Shown here: positions 1 to 10,673 of the stretch, piece by piece
How positions within the stretch are numbered: position 1 is the stretch's first letter
Layout of the letters: the number at the start of each line of letters is the position of its first letter
Assembly: GCA_001600415.1 (NCBI GenBank)
Contig: BCJX01000005.1
Location: forward strand, 1,978,008-2,042,007
Direction: 5' to 3'
Origin: Pascua guehoae
Lineage: Eukaryota > Basidiomycota > Tremellomycetes > Trichosporonales > Trichosporonaceae
Length of the DNA: 64,000 bases
The notes under the pieces: generated by a model
What the model was told of the DNA's origin: nothing
Databases searched by the model: none
The model's input: only the letters and a program-made list of their open reading frames with translations
Program-made: the position numbers and the translations under genes

Positions 1-929
1 CCTGCAGGAGCGAGCACGAGGCCGAACGAGAGGATGAGGGACCATATGATTTGGAAAAGAAGACATTGATCTTGGCCGCTGGTCCTTGTGCAAGTGGGTG
101 ATAAATGCCGCTGAGGGCCTCGGGGACGGAGACGATGATGAAACGATTGCCATTGGTGACGATACCGAATGGGCATCCAGTCGTCATGCAATAGGCGGTG
201 ACCTCGAGGACGAGGGTGAACATGGTGACCTGGGGCTTGGAAAGGTCAAAGTCTTTGGGAATGCCGTTGACCAACTCGCTGATCTTGATGACGCCTTGTT
301 CTAGGCGAGATTGGACTTTGGTCGACCACTTGTCTAGCTCGTCGAAGACGTCATCCGGGGCGACGTAGTATCGCTTCATTTCCAGGAACGAAAGAAGCTT
401 CTCATACGCGACGTTGTCGTTGCGGTCGACATTGCGAGCGGTGAGGTTGCGGTCGGTATACGCGTGCTTGGTGTTGTTGTTGTATTTGAAACCATACTCG
501 GGGGTAAGCGAGGGGGTATCCCAAGACCTCGGGAGGCGGAATGCCTGTGCCTTCATGAGCGAGTTGAAGAAGACGGCAAAACTTCCATCGATCCACGTCC
601 CCAACGACGCCTCGGCTTGCAATCGAGAGGGCTGCCGTTCACTGTCGAGAAGTGTTGATAGGTCCCAGAGTGCAGCAGGTGCGCCAACGGGGTCGGCGTC
701 GACGTTGCTGGAGAGATTGTTCAAGCTGTCGGAAACATCCTTCTCCTCGAGACGCCCAAGGCTGATAGTCCGTCCCTCCATGACATGCTTGACGACCGGC
801 TTGATGCTCTTGTACGTTGTGGTATGCACTTCCTTTGGCCACTTTACTTTCCTTTGCCGAAATCGACCAAGAATCGAGGACCACTATGTGGTTAGCTCAA
901 CAAGGACAAGAGCTTACCAAGACAACCAT
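1..929 (-). CDS. Hypothetical protein, 3' part cut off by the window edge
   Basis: A two-exon reading frame runs off the left end of the window. The start is the ATG at 929. It sits in a 12-nt coding exon (929-918) followed by a GTAAGC donor, a 34-nt intron with a CTAAC branch point, and a TAG acceptor before 883. From 883 to base 1 one frame stays open for about 294 codons. No stop is reached, so the C-terminus is unknown. The product is mixed charged and hydrophobic, with no signal peptide and no membrane segment in the visible part. I do not recognise the family. A segment reading TGCPFGIVTNGNRFIIV looks like a folded core. The 4-codon first exon is inferred only from splice signals and phase; the long second exon is well supported. 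A start further upstream cannot be excluded. Confidence 0.6.
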
Positions 930-1679
930 TGTGGATCATTGGAAAGGAGGGAGAGGTCGGAAAGGAGAGGGTTTATATGACGAGCAGCCCTCAGTCCAGC
1001 ACGATACACGGCCTGGGATGTGTTTTCATCTACACGCAGAACGCGGCTGGTGGTCCTGGTGCTGATGTCTCCGTGAATGCGCGCGATGTTCCCTTGAACA
1101 GCAATGTGAAACGTGCTGTGCTTGATGTCAAGCGCTTAGCTCACCTCACACCGCTTGTTGTGGCTCGCTTGCAATACTGTCGAGCTGCACGGATGAGTAT
1201 GGTCGTGCAGAACTGTCCTGTGGAGCACAGCCCACAACACAGCAGTGGGGTAATGGCAGTGCAGTCATATGTTACACATGCAGTCCAGTACAGCCGTATT
1301 ACAACACAGTGTGCCGATGGGGACGACAATGCAGTGCAAGCAGTGCGGCTTCGGGAGTAGAAGGCAGTGTTGATGTTGCGAGTTTCACGTTGCAGTGCAG
1401 CGTAGGGTGCCTGTAGGTCTGGCCACTGCTACTTTAAACGCTAAACTCAGCCTCGCCATGCCGTCACTATCACTAGGGGGGGGTTGAGCCCGCCATCCTT
1501 GCATCCTCCACCTTTCACTTGTACTGCATCCCACAACACTCCCAGCGTTCGCGTCCCATCTCTGCGCCTTCGTATACCGAGCACTGGGACGATACTACAT
1601 ATATAACCAGAGCATCGGCAAAGCTCCCACTGGCCCCCACCCGCACATTGCAGAACTCGATCCATCACGCTCAAGCCAA
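930..1679. other. Intergenic, divergent promoter region
   Basis: This lies between two divergently oriented genes. Short open frames exist on both strands, but none joins through splice sites into a convincing protein. Several GCAGTGCAG-like words recur around 1255-1400. The last 180 bases before the downstream ATG are C- and A-rich, as is common for leaders in this window. Confidence 0.5.
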
Positions 1680-3095
1680 ATGTTCCGACTCCCACCACCA
1701 CGCCCTGTCGATGTCCAACTCGACACATCCTTTCCCCGCACGTACTGGGTAGAGGGGTCGTTTGGCCCACCCCCATATGGCGATCACCCAGATGACTCCC
1801 GGGTCACATGGGCGGGTCGCGAAGCAAGCCGAGCTTTAGCTGCTGCTCTTGTCCCCCGTGGCAGCTGGAAGGACATTGATCCCACGTGTTTCAAGCTTGC
1901 CGTCTACGACAAGGCGAATGAGTTGTACGTCTTGGGAAAGCTTCAACCGCTCACCACCTTTACAGACAAAATGCTTGGCGTGATGGGCAGACTGGCACGG
2001 TATTCCGTCGTCACCGGGACTGGATGGACTCGCTCCCGCGGTTTGTCCGTATGGCCTATGACTCGGTACGTGGCCCATCGCTGGTGCGAGCTGACCCCCC
2101 AAGGCCAAGAGGACCGTGTTGAACGCCAACCCCAACGCCGACCCGTCACTGTTTGGGCATTACAACGAGATTGAAGACTTCTGTCTCCGCGGTATCGACC
2201 TAGGCTGCAGGCGTGGATGGCATTCGGGTGCGACCAACCCCAATCTGACCCCTATCCTGGGGCCCGAGCTGGGGCGTTGGGATGCCGACCTCGCCTATGA
2301 GCGGGGCGAGATACAGACAGTCACGTACAGCATCCCGCTATCCGACTTTGACGACGCCATGGTGTACACGGGCGGCGACGTCGATGGTGTGGTCAACAAC
2401 AAGCGCGGCCGGCCGGCAGAGGTGAGTGATGCTGGTGGTTGGGTGTGACTGAATCCCAACAGCCCAGGCCGAAACTTCCTCAGCGACTTCTCCGACGAAT
2501 GGACCCCCGCAAGCAAAGGCGCGACGAACGTCCGCCGAGTCCCGCGATGATCATTCACCCGCACCCGGAGCACCCGGAGGTGACGGGCACGCACCCGATG
2601 GGGCTGCCGGGGATGAATCCGCAGACGGCCCAGCAGACGCGGCAGATGCCCACGACGCCGGATCTGTCGCGGAGCACACGGACGGAGCCGCACGCGTCAA
2701 TCTGGCCCCAGCCGGGGACAGCGAGGCAGCAGCAGCGCACACCGGTCCAGCCAGTGCAGACAGCCCGGGAACCGACGCTGCAGCAACGAGCACAGTACCA
2801 AGCACCACCGCAGCCGCAGTACGTCCCGCGGAGCACGCGGACCGAGCCCCACGAGTCAATCTGGCCCCGCCCCCCGCGGACACCACCCCCAGCGACTCCC
2901 AGCCAACAGGCGCATCCACAATCGTCTCCGCCGAACGGACGGGCGCTACCGCGGTTGACTCCGTCCCCGCCGAGACGACAGGATCCGAGCAATCGGTATC
3001 CCGTGGCGCCCGAGACAGCGAGGACGCCGAGACCCAGACAACCCGAGACGAGTAGAATGCCACCACCGTCGATGGGTAATGGCGCATGGCGATGA
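1680..3095 (+). CDS. Hypothetical 431-aa protein with proline-rich C-terminal half
   Basis: Four exons close in phase: 1680-1924, 1966-2065, 2104-2421 and 2463-3095, giving 431 residues and a TGA stop. The introns are 38-41 nt with GTACGT, GTACGT and GTGAGT donors. The N-terminal half (about residues 1-220) looks globular. It contains segments such as WRDGQTGTVFRRHRDWMDS that appear only when intron 1 is removed. The C-terminal half is rich in Pro, Gln, Arg and Ser and probably disordered. It carries a near-duplicate motif, RSTRTEPHASIWPQP and RSTRTEPHESIWPRP. The duplicated DNA differs mainly at third codon positions of this frame, which favours it over an open alternative frame reached from a second possible acceptor after CCCAG. 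I do not recognise the family. No signal peptide is seen. Confidence 0.65.
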
Positions 3096-4078
3096 TGACA
3101 GGTCGGCAATGTCGGGTCGTCCGACGGGCCGACCGGGACACCGGTAGAGTCAAGTGTAGCTCCACGCCAAAACATGTACAATCTAGCACGTGCTACTGCT
3201 AAATATTATACCCACAACTTGGAGGGGCTACAGAGGTGCCTCGACGCTTGTGGTGTCTTGCTCGGATCTCCTAGTCTAGTCTAGACACGCCAGCTCGTCA
3301 GCGCATTGGATGCAGTCCCGTCACGGAGCGGGTTGTGGCGTATGACAAAGTGTTTTGCCACAAGTACGAGATTACTCATTGGAGCCCCGCCAGGGCCTTC
3401 AGAGTACAAGTACCTGCGCGCTGTGGGCTTGTACGACTAGGGCCGCGCAAGCCTGTCGAGCATGCATTGGGATGCAGCCAAACTAGAAAAGACGTGTTGC
3501 GTCCCAGGGTGTGCACCCGAGAAATGGCCTTTGGGAGGGGACCTGGCCTCGAGTCAAAGGATGTGTGGTGCGGCAAGTTGAGATGGTGCACAGAAGGCAC
3601 CATTGGCAGACCTCCTGGTAGCCTGACACGCAAGCTCGACCCACCATTATCGCGCCAGAAATCTTCCACAGGGTTTGTGCAGTCGTTGACGGACATGGCA
3701 TGCACAGCGATCTACCGCCGCCGAGTCCAACCACACAACTTGTTGCGACCACCCAGTGACCGGGCGACACAAGACACCAGGGCACCAGGTGCCGTCGCCC
3801 ACATCGTGCTGGTGCTGTTCCCCACCGGCACCTTGGACTACCGTACTGCTTACATGTTCCGCCGTGCTTCAGCTACAGCTCCTCTACCCGTCTCGCAATC
3901 TCATATACTTGGACTGCCTACTACCGTCTCGTCCTGGCTTTCTCCCCTCCTGCCAGGTTCTGCCTGGACATGATGCCGCTCGCGCCCTCGTGCTGACCTC
4001 CTAGCGTCCTCCTACTTTACTTTGGAATTCGACGCCGACCATGAGTATCATCGCACGACCTACGTATTTCCTATTCAA
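3096..4078. other. Intergenic, convergent 3' ends
   Basis: This separates the 3' ends of two convergent genes. A 212-codon open frame on the plus strand (3335-3973) has no recognisable features and no splice support, so I do not call it. A short CTAGTCTAGTCTAGAC repeat lies near 3270. Nothing else stands out. Confidence 0.5.
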
Positions 4079-4968
4079 CTACTTTACATTGGTCCCCTGC
4101 ATCCCCCGCGTGTCGACACCGGGCACACTGCCCTGCGGCGGCGGCTCGCAAAACTGCTCGACGACGGTCCGCTCGGGGTCCCACACGCCCGCGGTCCAGT
4201 ACACGTCGGCCCTGACGCGCTCCCACGCCGCGTCGAGGGTGGGGTAGCGGAGGAGGAGGACCGAGCCGGCCATGGGCTCGACGCCGGCGGGGAGCAGGGC
4301 CAGGTCGGCCGCCGGGAGCGGCGCGGTGGGTTGCGGGAGGATGCCGCGGCCGAATTCTGCGTGTTAGGGGGGGGTGGCCGGGGGGTGGGAGTGAGAGGGG
4401 GGTGGGCTATGGGGGGTAGGACGAGGGGAGGGGTGTTTAAGAAGGGGCCACGCTTGGACGACGACCGAGGTATGCGTGAGAAGCGGGGTTGGGTGCCACA
4501 AAGCTTGCATGTGGGGCCTCTTGGCGACTCGAACCCAGCAGCGCGCGCGCGCGCTCGAGTGAGAGAAAGTTGGACTGGTGGTGCGGCGCATGCAAGCCAG
4601 GCCGTCCTGGCCTCCAAACAGCACTCTAGGGGGAAGGACAAGGAGAGAGCGAGGCTGGGCTGCCCCGCAGGTGGCCGGGTCTTGCTGCCAACCAACACTG
4701 CACATGCTCGTCGTCGTCGGGCCATCTAATCATTGCACATGCTCCTCGTCGTCGGGCCCTCTACTCTTTGCCGGCGGTGGGCTCTGCAGCGGCTGCAGCC
4801 GCTGCGACTTCAGCTGCAGAGCCCCAACTCACCAGCGTGGCCCTCGGCCAAGGTCTGCTGGTACTCGCGAAAGTGCTGGGCGCGCACGCTCAGGCGCTTG
4901 GCGAGCACGCCCGGCCCCGTGCGGTCGGGGCAGTACGCGAGGAAGAGGGCGAGTTTCGACTTGGACAT
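4079..4968 (-). CDS. YCII-related domain protein
   Basis: Two exons, 4968-4833 and 4356-4079, join in phase to give 137 residues and a TAG stop. The protein begins MSKSKLALFLAYCPDRTGPG, has the RxxH stretch (VRAQHF) typical of YCII proteins, and ends with the characteristic MAGSVLLLRYPTLDAAWE segment followed by DVYWTAGVWDPERTVVEQF. The YCII fold is a small dimeric alpha/beta barrel; in fungi its substrate is generally unknown, so only the domain can be assigned. The length fits the family (about 100-150 aa). No signal peptide is seen, so it is probably cytosolic or mitochondrial. The intron (4357-4832) is 476 nt, about ten times the usual size here. It has a GTGAGT donor and a CTAACACGCAG acceptor. 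Confidence 0.8.
4699..4758. repeat. Direct duplication inside the YCII intron
   Basis: Two 25-bp copies (4699-4723 and 4734-4758), both starting TGCACATGCT and ending GTCGTCGGGCC, differ at one base and are offset by 35 bp. They lie in the long intron, close to its donor end, and may partly explain its length. Confidence 0.7.
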
Positions 4969-5608
4969 TGCGAGGTCTGGGGTGCGTTGCTGATGCTGCG
5001 TCCGGGTGAGGTAGCGAGGAGAGTGTGGATGCGGTTGAGGGTTGGGAGAGGGTTTGGGGGGTTGGGTTAGAGGTGGGGTGACGGCGGTGACGGGCCGGTC
5101 GGGGCCGGCCAGAGCCGAAGGACGGAACTCGGCATTTACCGATGGCTTTCGTTCTGCCGAGTCTTGGTGGTGATATGGTAAACATATTGTACCCATACTT
5201 GCTCAGCACATTGCCTGGGCGTTTGCAGTACTGGACTATACGCGACTCACTGATTCTCCTGCTACTGCGATTAAAACATTCTTATATACGCTTATCCGCT
5301 GCGCGAGTGGTCACAGGGTGCGCTCTCGCTGGCTGCTGGCGACACCCGCCATCGCGACACCCCACACGGTCCGGCATCTTCAAAACCATACAATGTAACA
5401 TCCCAAAGGTCGATAGCCACTATGTAGAGCGTGCAGTACAAAGTCCCATCCAGGAATAGCCCCGTGTCACCTTCTGATCCACCTGCTCTGCTCCGTATGT
5501 GCGGCGGCGCGTGCAGCCTGCGACACTGGCCACATGCGCGCGCGCCAAGTATGCGTACCGCGGCACGCCCGTCCGCGTGTGGGTATACTCCACACCACCT
5601 CGCGCCGG
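4969..5608. other. Intergenic between YCII gene and Zn2Cys6 factor
   Basis: This holds the promoter of the YCII gene and the 3' flank of the transcription-factor gene, both on the minus strand. Overlapping open frames on the plus strand are shadows of GC-rich sequence. No RNA gene or element was recognised. Confidence 0.5.
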
Positions 5609-8600
5609 TTACATAAACGTCGAACCCTGGTCGGGCGTAAACGGCTGCTCTGGTGTTGGCATCCACACGTCTCCCGCACCACCCACGCCCTGGAGTGCAA
5701 TGCCGAGCCACTCGTCAAACTGCGCTTGCGTGAGATCAGGTTTTGGCCCGGCAATCGAGTTTGAGCGTCGAGGAAGGGCGCGAAGCATCGGCACCTCGAC
5801 CGTGCCGGGTGCAGTCGTTGGTGCGTCACCAGGGAGACCTGGAATCGCGATGCGGCATGCGCGAGAGAATTCAATGAGAAGCTCGGCTGAACGGTTACCG
5901 GCGGGACGCTGTTGTCAGTTGACGTCACCGTCGACCCGCAACTCACTCTTGTGCCAAGCTTGCAGAGCACGAGAATGCTCGCACACAGACCCTGGAGAGC
6001 AACCTGCAGCACATTCTCGCTACCGGGTGTTGCTGCAGAGCGAACGTGCAGGACGACACCGATGAGGCCGGCACCCGCTTGCAAGAGCTGTGTAATCTGC
6101 TAGTCAGCAACTGGTCGACATGCCAAGCTCCATCTCGGCTCACCGCATGTGCGCCGAAAAAGTCGAGACGACCTTGTGTGTCGATAATGCTGTATGTGCC
6201 GATAATGCCCAATGCCGACTGAGTCACCTGCTGCAGCACGGCCTGTTCTTCGACGGTGCCGATGGATCCAGACTCTAGGCCGAGAATCTGTGTAAAGCGG
6301 TGACGCGCAGATAGCAGACGGATAAACTGCTGTAGTGTAAAGACACGCGTCCTTTGGAAGAAGCGGACGCTGTCCGAGTCGGACACGGTCGAGGGCGAAA
6401 ACGACCAGTCGCCAACAAGGCCGTCGGTGACGTGTGGCAAGAGCTCGAGCTCGTCCTCGACGCGGAACTTGCGTGGGGCAATCGCCGAGACCAAGTCGAT
6501 AAACGATGGCTTTGCCGGGTTGACTTCCTCTGGATGGCGGAAAATGTGGTTGACTCGGCGTATTGTGCGCTCGAGAATCATGTGTAGTCGCACACCAGCC
6601 ACAAAGCCCGCCATGACCGATGGTCGATCCGTTGGTTGCGTGCCAATACCCTGGTCGACGGAAATGTAGACGTCATCGACCGCTGCGGGCTCGTCGAGCT
6701 CAATGTCGGCGAGGCGCAGCATGGACGGACGGCCATACGAGCAACTTGCCTGCACAGTCTGGCAGTAGAGTGCCCAGAGCGTTCGCTTGTGTTCCTCGAG
6801 CTCGACACTGAGGTTTGTCAGCAAGTGGCAGCGGCGGTCCCCTTGCCCTTTTACTCACGCAGTAAAACCGTACTCATCCTTCTTCCGGTGAAGTCCCATG
6901 TCCATGGCAATGCTGACCGCCTGGTTGAGGAAGTTCCACAGCTGGTTTGTGCGCGCGTGGCCTTCTTGCACGACCGAGAGGTTGAACAGGGCCTGGACGA
7001 GCCACAGGTCGGCGCGCTCTGCCGACGCCTGGCCAATCACCTCCTTGGCCAACGAAACAACGTCGAGCGCAAGGATACTTCCACTCGACGTTGGCTGTCG
7101 GAGACGCTGGTCGGGGCAGTACCGTGACGAGAGGGAACAAACCGAGAGGATGAGGGAAACAAACGACGGGTTCTTGCGGTGTTCGGCGCTGACGTAGTTT
7201 TGCATAAACGTCGGGGCGTGGAGGATGGGCCACAAGAGGTGGCTAATGGTAAAGTAGGACCGCACCAAGCTGTCGACAAGGTCTGGGGGGATAACACTGG
7301 TCACGCGCTCCCAGAGGTAATCGTCGTGTGCGCTCGAAGGCGACATGGCGGCCGAGGGGTCCATGGTGGGGTTGAAGCCCTCCATAGCACGCGAGTTGTC
7401 AACATCAACGCCGATAGCGTTTGATAGTGACATCCATTCGTCCGACAGGCCGTTGCCGTTGCCCTCTAGTGGCGCATTCCACGTGCCGTTGACCTTGAGA
7501 CGGTCGAGAAGCGGCATACCACTGCATGGTGAGTATGATACAATAACAAGGGCAGAGACGACTCACCTTGACGGTCCAAGCCACTTTGTCTGTCCCTCAG
7601 AATCACTGCAGAAGTGTTAGTTTGTTGTTGTGTGGCGGACGCCGCTTGCTTTGCACGAACCGATACAACAGATCCTGGCCCTTTGTTGCCACTGGCGACG
7701 TCTTTGCGGCGACAAAGTTGTTGACAGCATTTGGGTCGTACGGGGTGGGCATGGTGGGGTTGACGCTTCCCGAGATCATGGGATCTGGGAGGGCCTGCGA
7801 TGATACCGGTACGCCAAAGGGGTCAAACACGATCGAGGGGACATAGTTGTCCAGTGGCTGCTGGCCCGGGCCTTGGTTAGGGGTCGTGGATGATGCGGGG
7901 CCAGCGGAAGATGATGGTGGGCCCGTGAGACCTGGGGGGTTCTGCGACTCGCTTCCAGGGCCGGTTCCACTCCACGGCTGCTGCTGCTTCTGTTGCGGTT
8001 GTTGTTGTGTTTGCTTGGTGTTGGCACTTGCCGACGATGCCGATGCTGCGTTGACACCTCCGCCTGCGCCACCGTGCGTCCCGTCATGGTCCGACGACGG
8101 AGAAGTGTCCGAGCCAGGGGTTAGGTGGGCGGCGACGCGGATTTGATCCAGTTCCCTCCGAGAAAGCGAGAGCGCAGCCGAGGATCCACCAGCCGAGATG
8201 CTCGCCAGTAGGCTCTCGAGGTTGCGCAGTCGGCTCTCGACGTCTTTATTCCTCGGCCTGGCTCGGTCAGCCAATGGCGCCACATGGAAAGGAAGCAACG
8301 AAGCCAGCGCTCGCCACTTCCGAAGAAGCCATGCGTTCCGAGGTGGCAAACCAATACCCATCCACAGCGCCGCTGCTAAGCGACTGCTCTGGCTCGCTTG
8401 CAGCCGGCCGGCGGCACGGGACTTGCAACTCACTTTGGCCTCGGGCCACGCTTGAGCACTGGTGCGTCGTGTGTGCAGGTCACCCCGGCCTCGGCGCAGT
8501 TGCGACACGGTACTTGTTGGTCTACACGGGGTTAGTACCGACATCCAACGACCTGGGGCGTCGGGGCAAAAGGACATACCACATCGGGCTTTACGTTTGC

Positions 8601-8792
8601 GGCCTGGGGAAACACGTCGTCAGTGGGGGTTGCACACATTGTTGGGCTGCGACCGAGGTCGGAAGAGGAAAACGAGGCGAGGAACGTACAGCGGTCGCAG
8701 GCGCGGGGCACCCAGGAGCGAGGTGCCTTGCCGCTCGAGGGCTCTTGCTGCGGGGGATCTGTGGAAAAGTTGGGCTTTGGTTCGATGCCCAT
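5609..8792 (-). CDS. Zn2Cys6 (Gal4-type) fungal transcription factor
   Basis: Nine exons close exactly in phase: 8792-8690, 8603-8580, 8521-8434, 8257-7667, 7605-7567, 7521-6859, 6807-6144, 6096-5947 and 5908-5609. They give 873 residues and a TAA stop. Exons 1-3 rebuild a perfect binuclear zinc cluster with Cys at residues 32, 35, 42, 48, 51 and 58 (spacing C-x2-C-x6-C-x5-C-x2-C-x6-C), which binds CGG-containing DNA. The basic tail is followed by a helical heptad segment (DVESRLRNLESLLAS), the usual dimerisation coiled coil, then a Gln/Ser-rich linker. From about residue 280 comes the fungal-specific middle homology region, starting with the WLGPSSGMPLLDRL motif. It is a nuclear regulator; the target pathway cannot be read from the sequence. 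The donors of exons 2 and 4 (GTATGT, GTATCG) are weaker than the rest. No transporter or enzyme gene lies directly next to it to suggest a role. Confidence 0.88.
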
Positions 8793-8894
8793 GGTGGGTG
8801 GCGAGGTGGATGGGGGGGTTGGGGTGGGGATAGGTTGGCGGTGTTGGTGGGGTGGATGTTGGTGGGGAGCAAGGCCGAGATGGTGATGATGATG

Positions 8895-8955
8895 ACAGTT
8901 ACGAAAGGGTGCAGTGTGTGTGGGTGGATGGGTGGATGGATGGATTGATTGAGGC
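8895..8955. repeat. Imperfect GGTG/GGAT microsatellite
   Basis: A run of GTGTGTGGGTGGATGGGTGG-type units grades into GGATGGATTGATTG. It sits about 100-160 bases upstream of the zinc-cluster gene start, inside its likely promoter or leader. Confidence 0.6.
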
Positions 8956-10519
8956 AGGCAACCAAGGAAGGATTAGTGAGTCTGGGGGAAGGGAAGGGAA
9001 AAGGGGGGTGTCTGATTCAGGACAACTAAGGTTGGCCTCTGCCTACGGCCTGTGGCCTGTGGACAGTGTGTACACGAGGGCATGTGGGCGGGTACGCTGC
9101 ACAGAGCCGTATAGCCTTTGCCGTTGGGCCATCCTGGGCCTTTCTGGGCATGCATTCTAGGCTGTTGGGGGGCGCTAGGGCGCTCTGGCCGCGCGTCGAG
9201 ACCCGTGCAATGTCGGTCTAGCTGCCTGCAATGTCTGGCCGAGGTAGAGTAAGGCCTCAGGTATGCAAACTGCAGCCTAGGCAAATGGGCCCAGCCAGCC
9301 AGTCAGGTAGCCAGGTAGGTAGCCAGGGTTGGTATGGATGGCATGGCTGCAAAGCCCACGCCACGGCCCCAGCGGGTGTGTGGGTGTGTGGGTGTGTGGG
9401 TTTTCTTTGCCAAGGTTACGCTGTTCTAGGCGGCCCAAGGCGAAAAACGCACACTCTCTCGCAGAGGCAGCTTACCCCAAAGTCAGGTGACCTCACCACA
9501 CACAATGATGCACCTGCATCCTCCATCCTGCACCGTCAACCTTCGCTTGCGCCATGCCGCCAAAACCGGCACTCTGCACGTCTACGTGCTACAGCAGATC
9601 TGCAAAAGCATCCAAGTAAGACTGACGCACAAGTGATGCGCGACCCTCTCTGCTGATGCTCGGCGGCAGCACGGCGATGGGTACGACAACAGGCACTGGT
9701 GCACAGTCGTACGTTGCGCAACTCACGTACCAGGTTGTCGCAATTGTCAGCAACCTAGCAAGTCAGGCTCTCCTCTCAGTCTCTGTGTCTGTTGTCTTTG
9801 GGTTGAGGTCAAGGTCCAATCGGGCCCAAGGCACCGGCTACGGCCTGGCACTGACCCCTTATTACAGCATCCATCACGACATGGGACATTACAAAACAAC
9901 ACAACCACAAACCACATTGCAATCATTAGCCACTGATTTTGATTCCGCTAATCGAGCACAGTATTCGTTTTTGCCTCCTTTTCGCGTGGTCTAAAATCCG
10001 TCTTAGGCCCGTGAAACACCGAGGTAGTCACCTCGGGCCAAGAGATCGCCAGCTGGGTTGACAGGTCACGTGATTTTGCCTTTTAGGAACGCTCGCTCGC
10101 TCGCTAAGCGCCAAAGAAGCGAGGAAAGGGAAGGGTTTGTGCATGTGGCACATTGGCGCATGGATGCACCTGCCACCACCACTGCACCACTACGATGACT
10201 GAAAAAAGCTTCCAAACGCACAGTTAAATCACGTCGACGAATACCACTCTGGCCCCTCCCAACCCACCGTAAGCGACCAACATTGCCGCGTCGCTCCTTG
10301 CCCCCACTCTCCACAAATGCATCCTGTATTGTCTTTGTGGGTCCTGTCCAGCCCCACGCGTCGGATATGTCCGGGGCGCCCCAGGGGTGCGTGTCCAAGA
10401 TTGTCCGACGGGGCCACAGGTCGCCACAGGTCGCCACAGTTAGGGCCAGGTGGGCCACGGCCTATGACAGGTGGTGTCCATTGCGACACGAGGACATACC
10501 TGTCTCTACAGTACATATA

Positions 10520-10673
10520 CAGTGGCCGTCAGAAAGGTTGTGACCTCGAATGCGTTGCGCCACACCCATCCCATGAGACTTGTGGCATATTGCAAGGTGC
10601 AAGATCCGAGGCTTTGGGTCAAGCATACCTGAGGCAGCCCTGGAGGCAGTCGCAAGCTTTCTGACGGCCACTG
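10520..10673. mobile_element. Short Tc1/mariner-type MITE
   Basis: A 154-bp non-coding element is bounded by inverted repeats. The left end starts CAGTGGCCGTCAGAAAG and the right end is its exact complement, ending CTTTCTGACGGCCACTG. Complementarity continues imperfectly for about ten more bases (TTGTGACC against TTGCGACT). Both ends are flanked by the dinucleotide TA, the target duplication of Tc1/mariner/pogo elements. The terminal CAGTGG followed by a GTCA/AAAG-like word resembles ends known from that superfamily. No transposase frame lies inside, so it is a non-autonomous element that would be mobilised in trans. No second copy is seen in this window. Confidence 0.75.

Noticed and set aside
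4500..4550. tRNA-like word (CTGGGTTCGAGTC on the minus strand) in the YCII intron
   Set aside because: The T-stem does not pair and no acceptor, D or anticodon arm can be formed around it.
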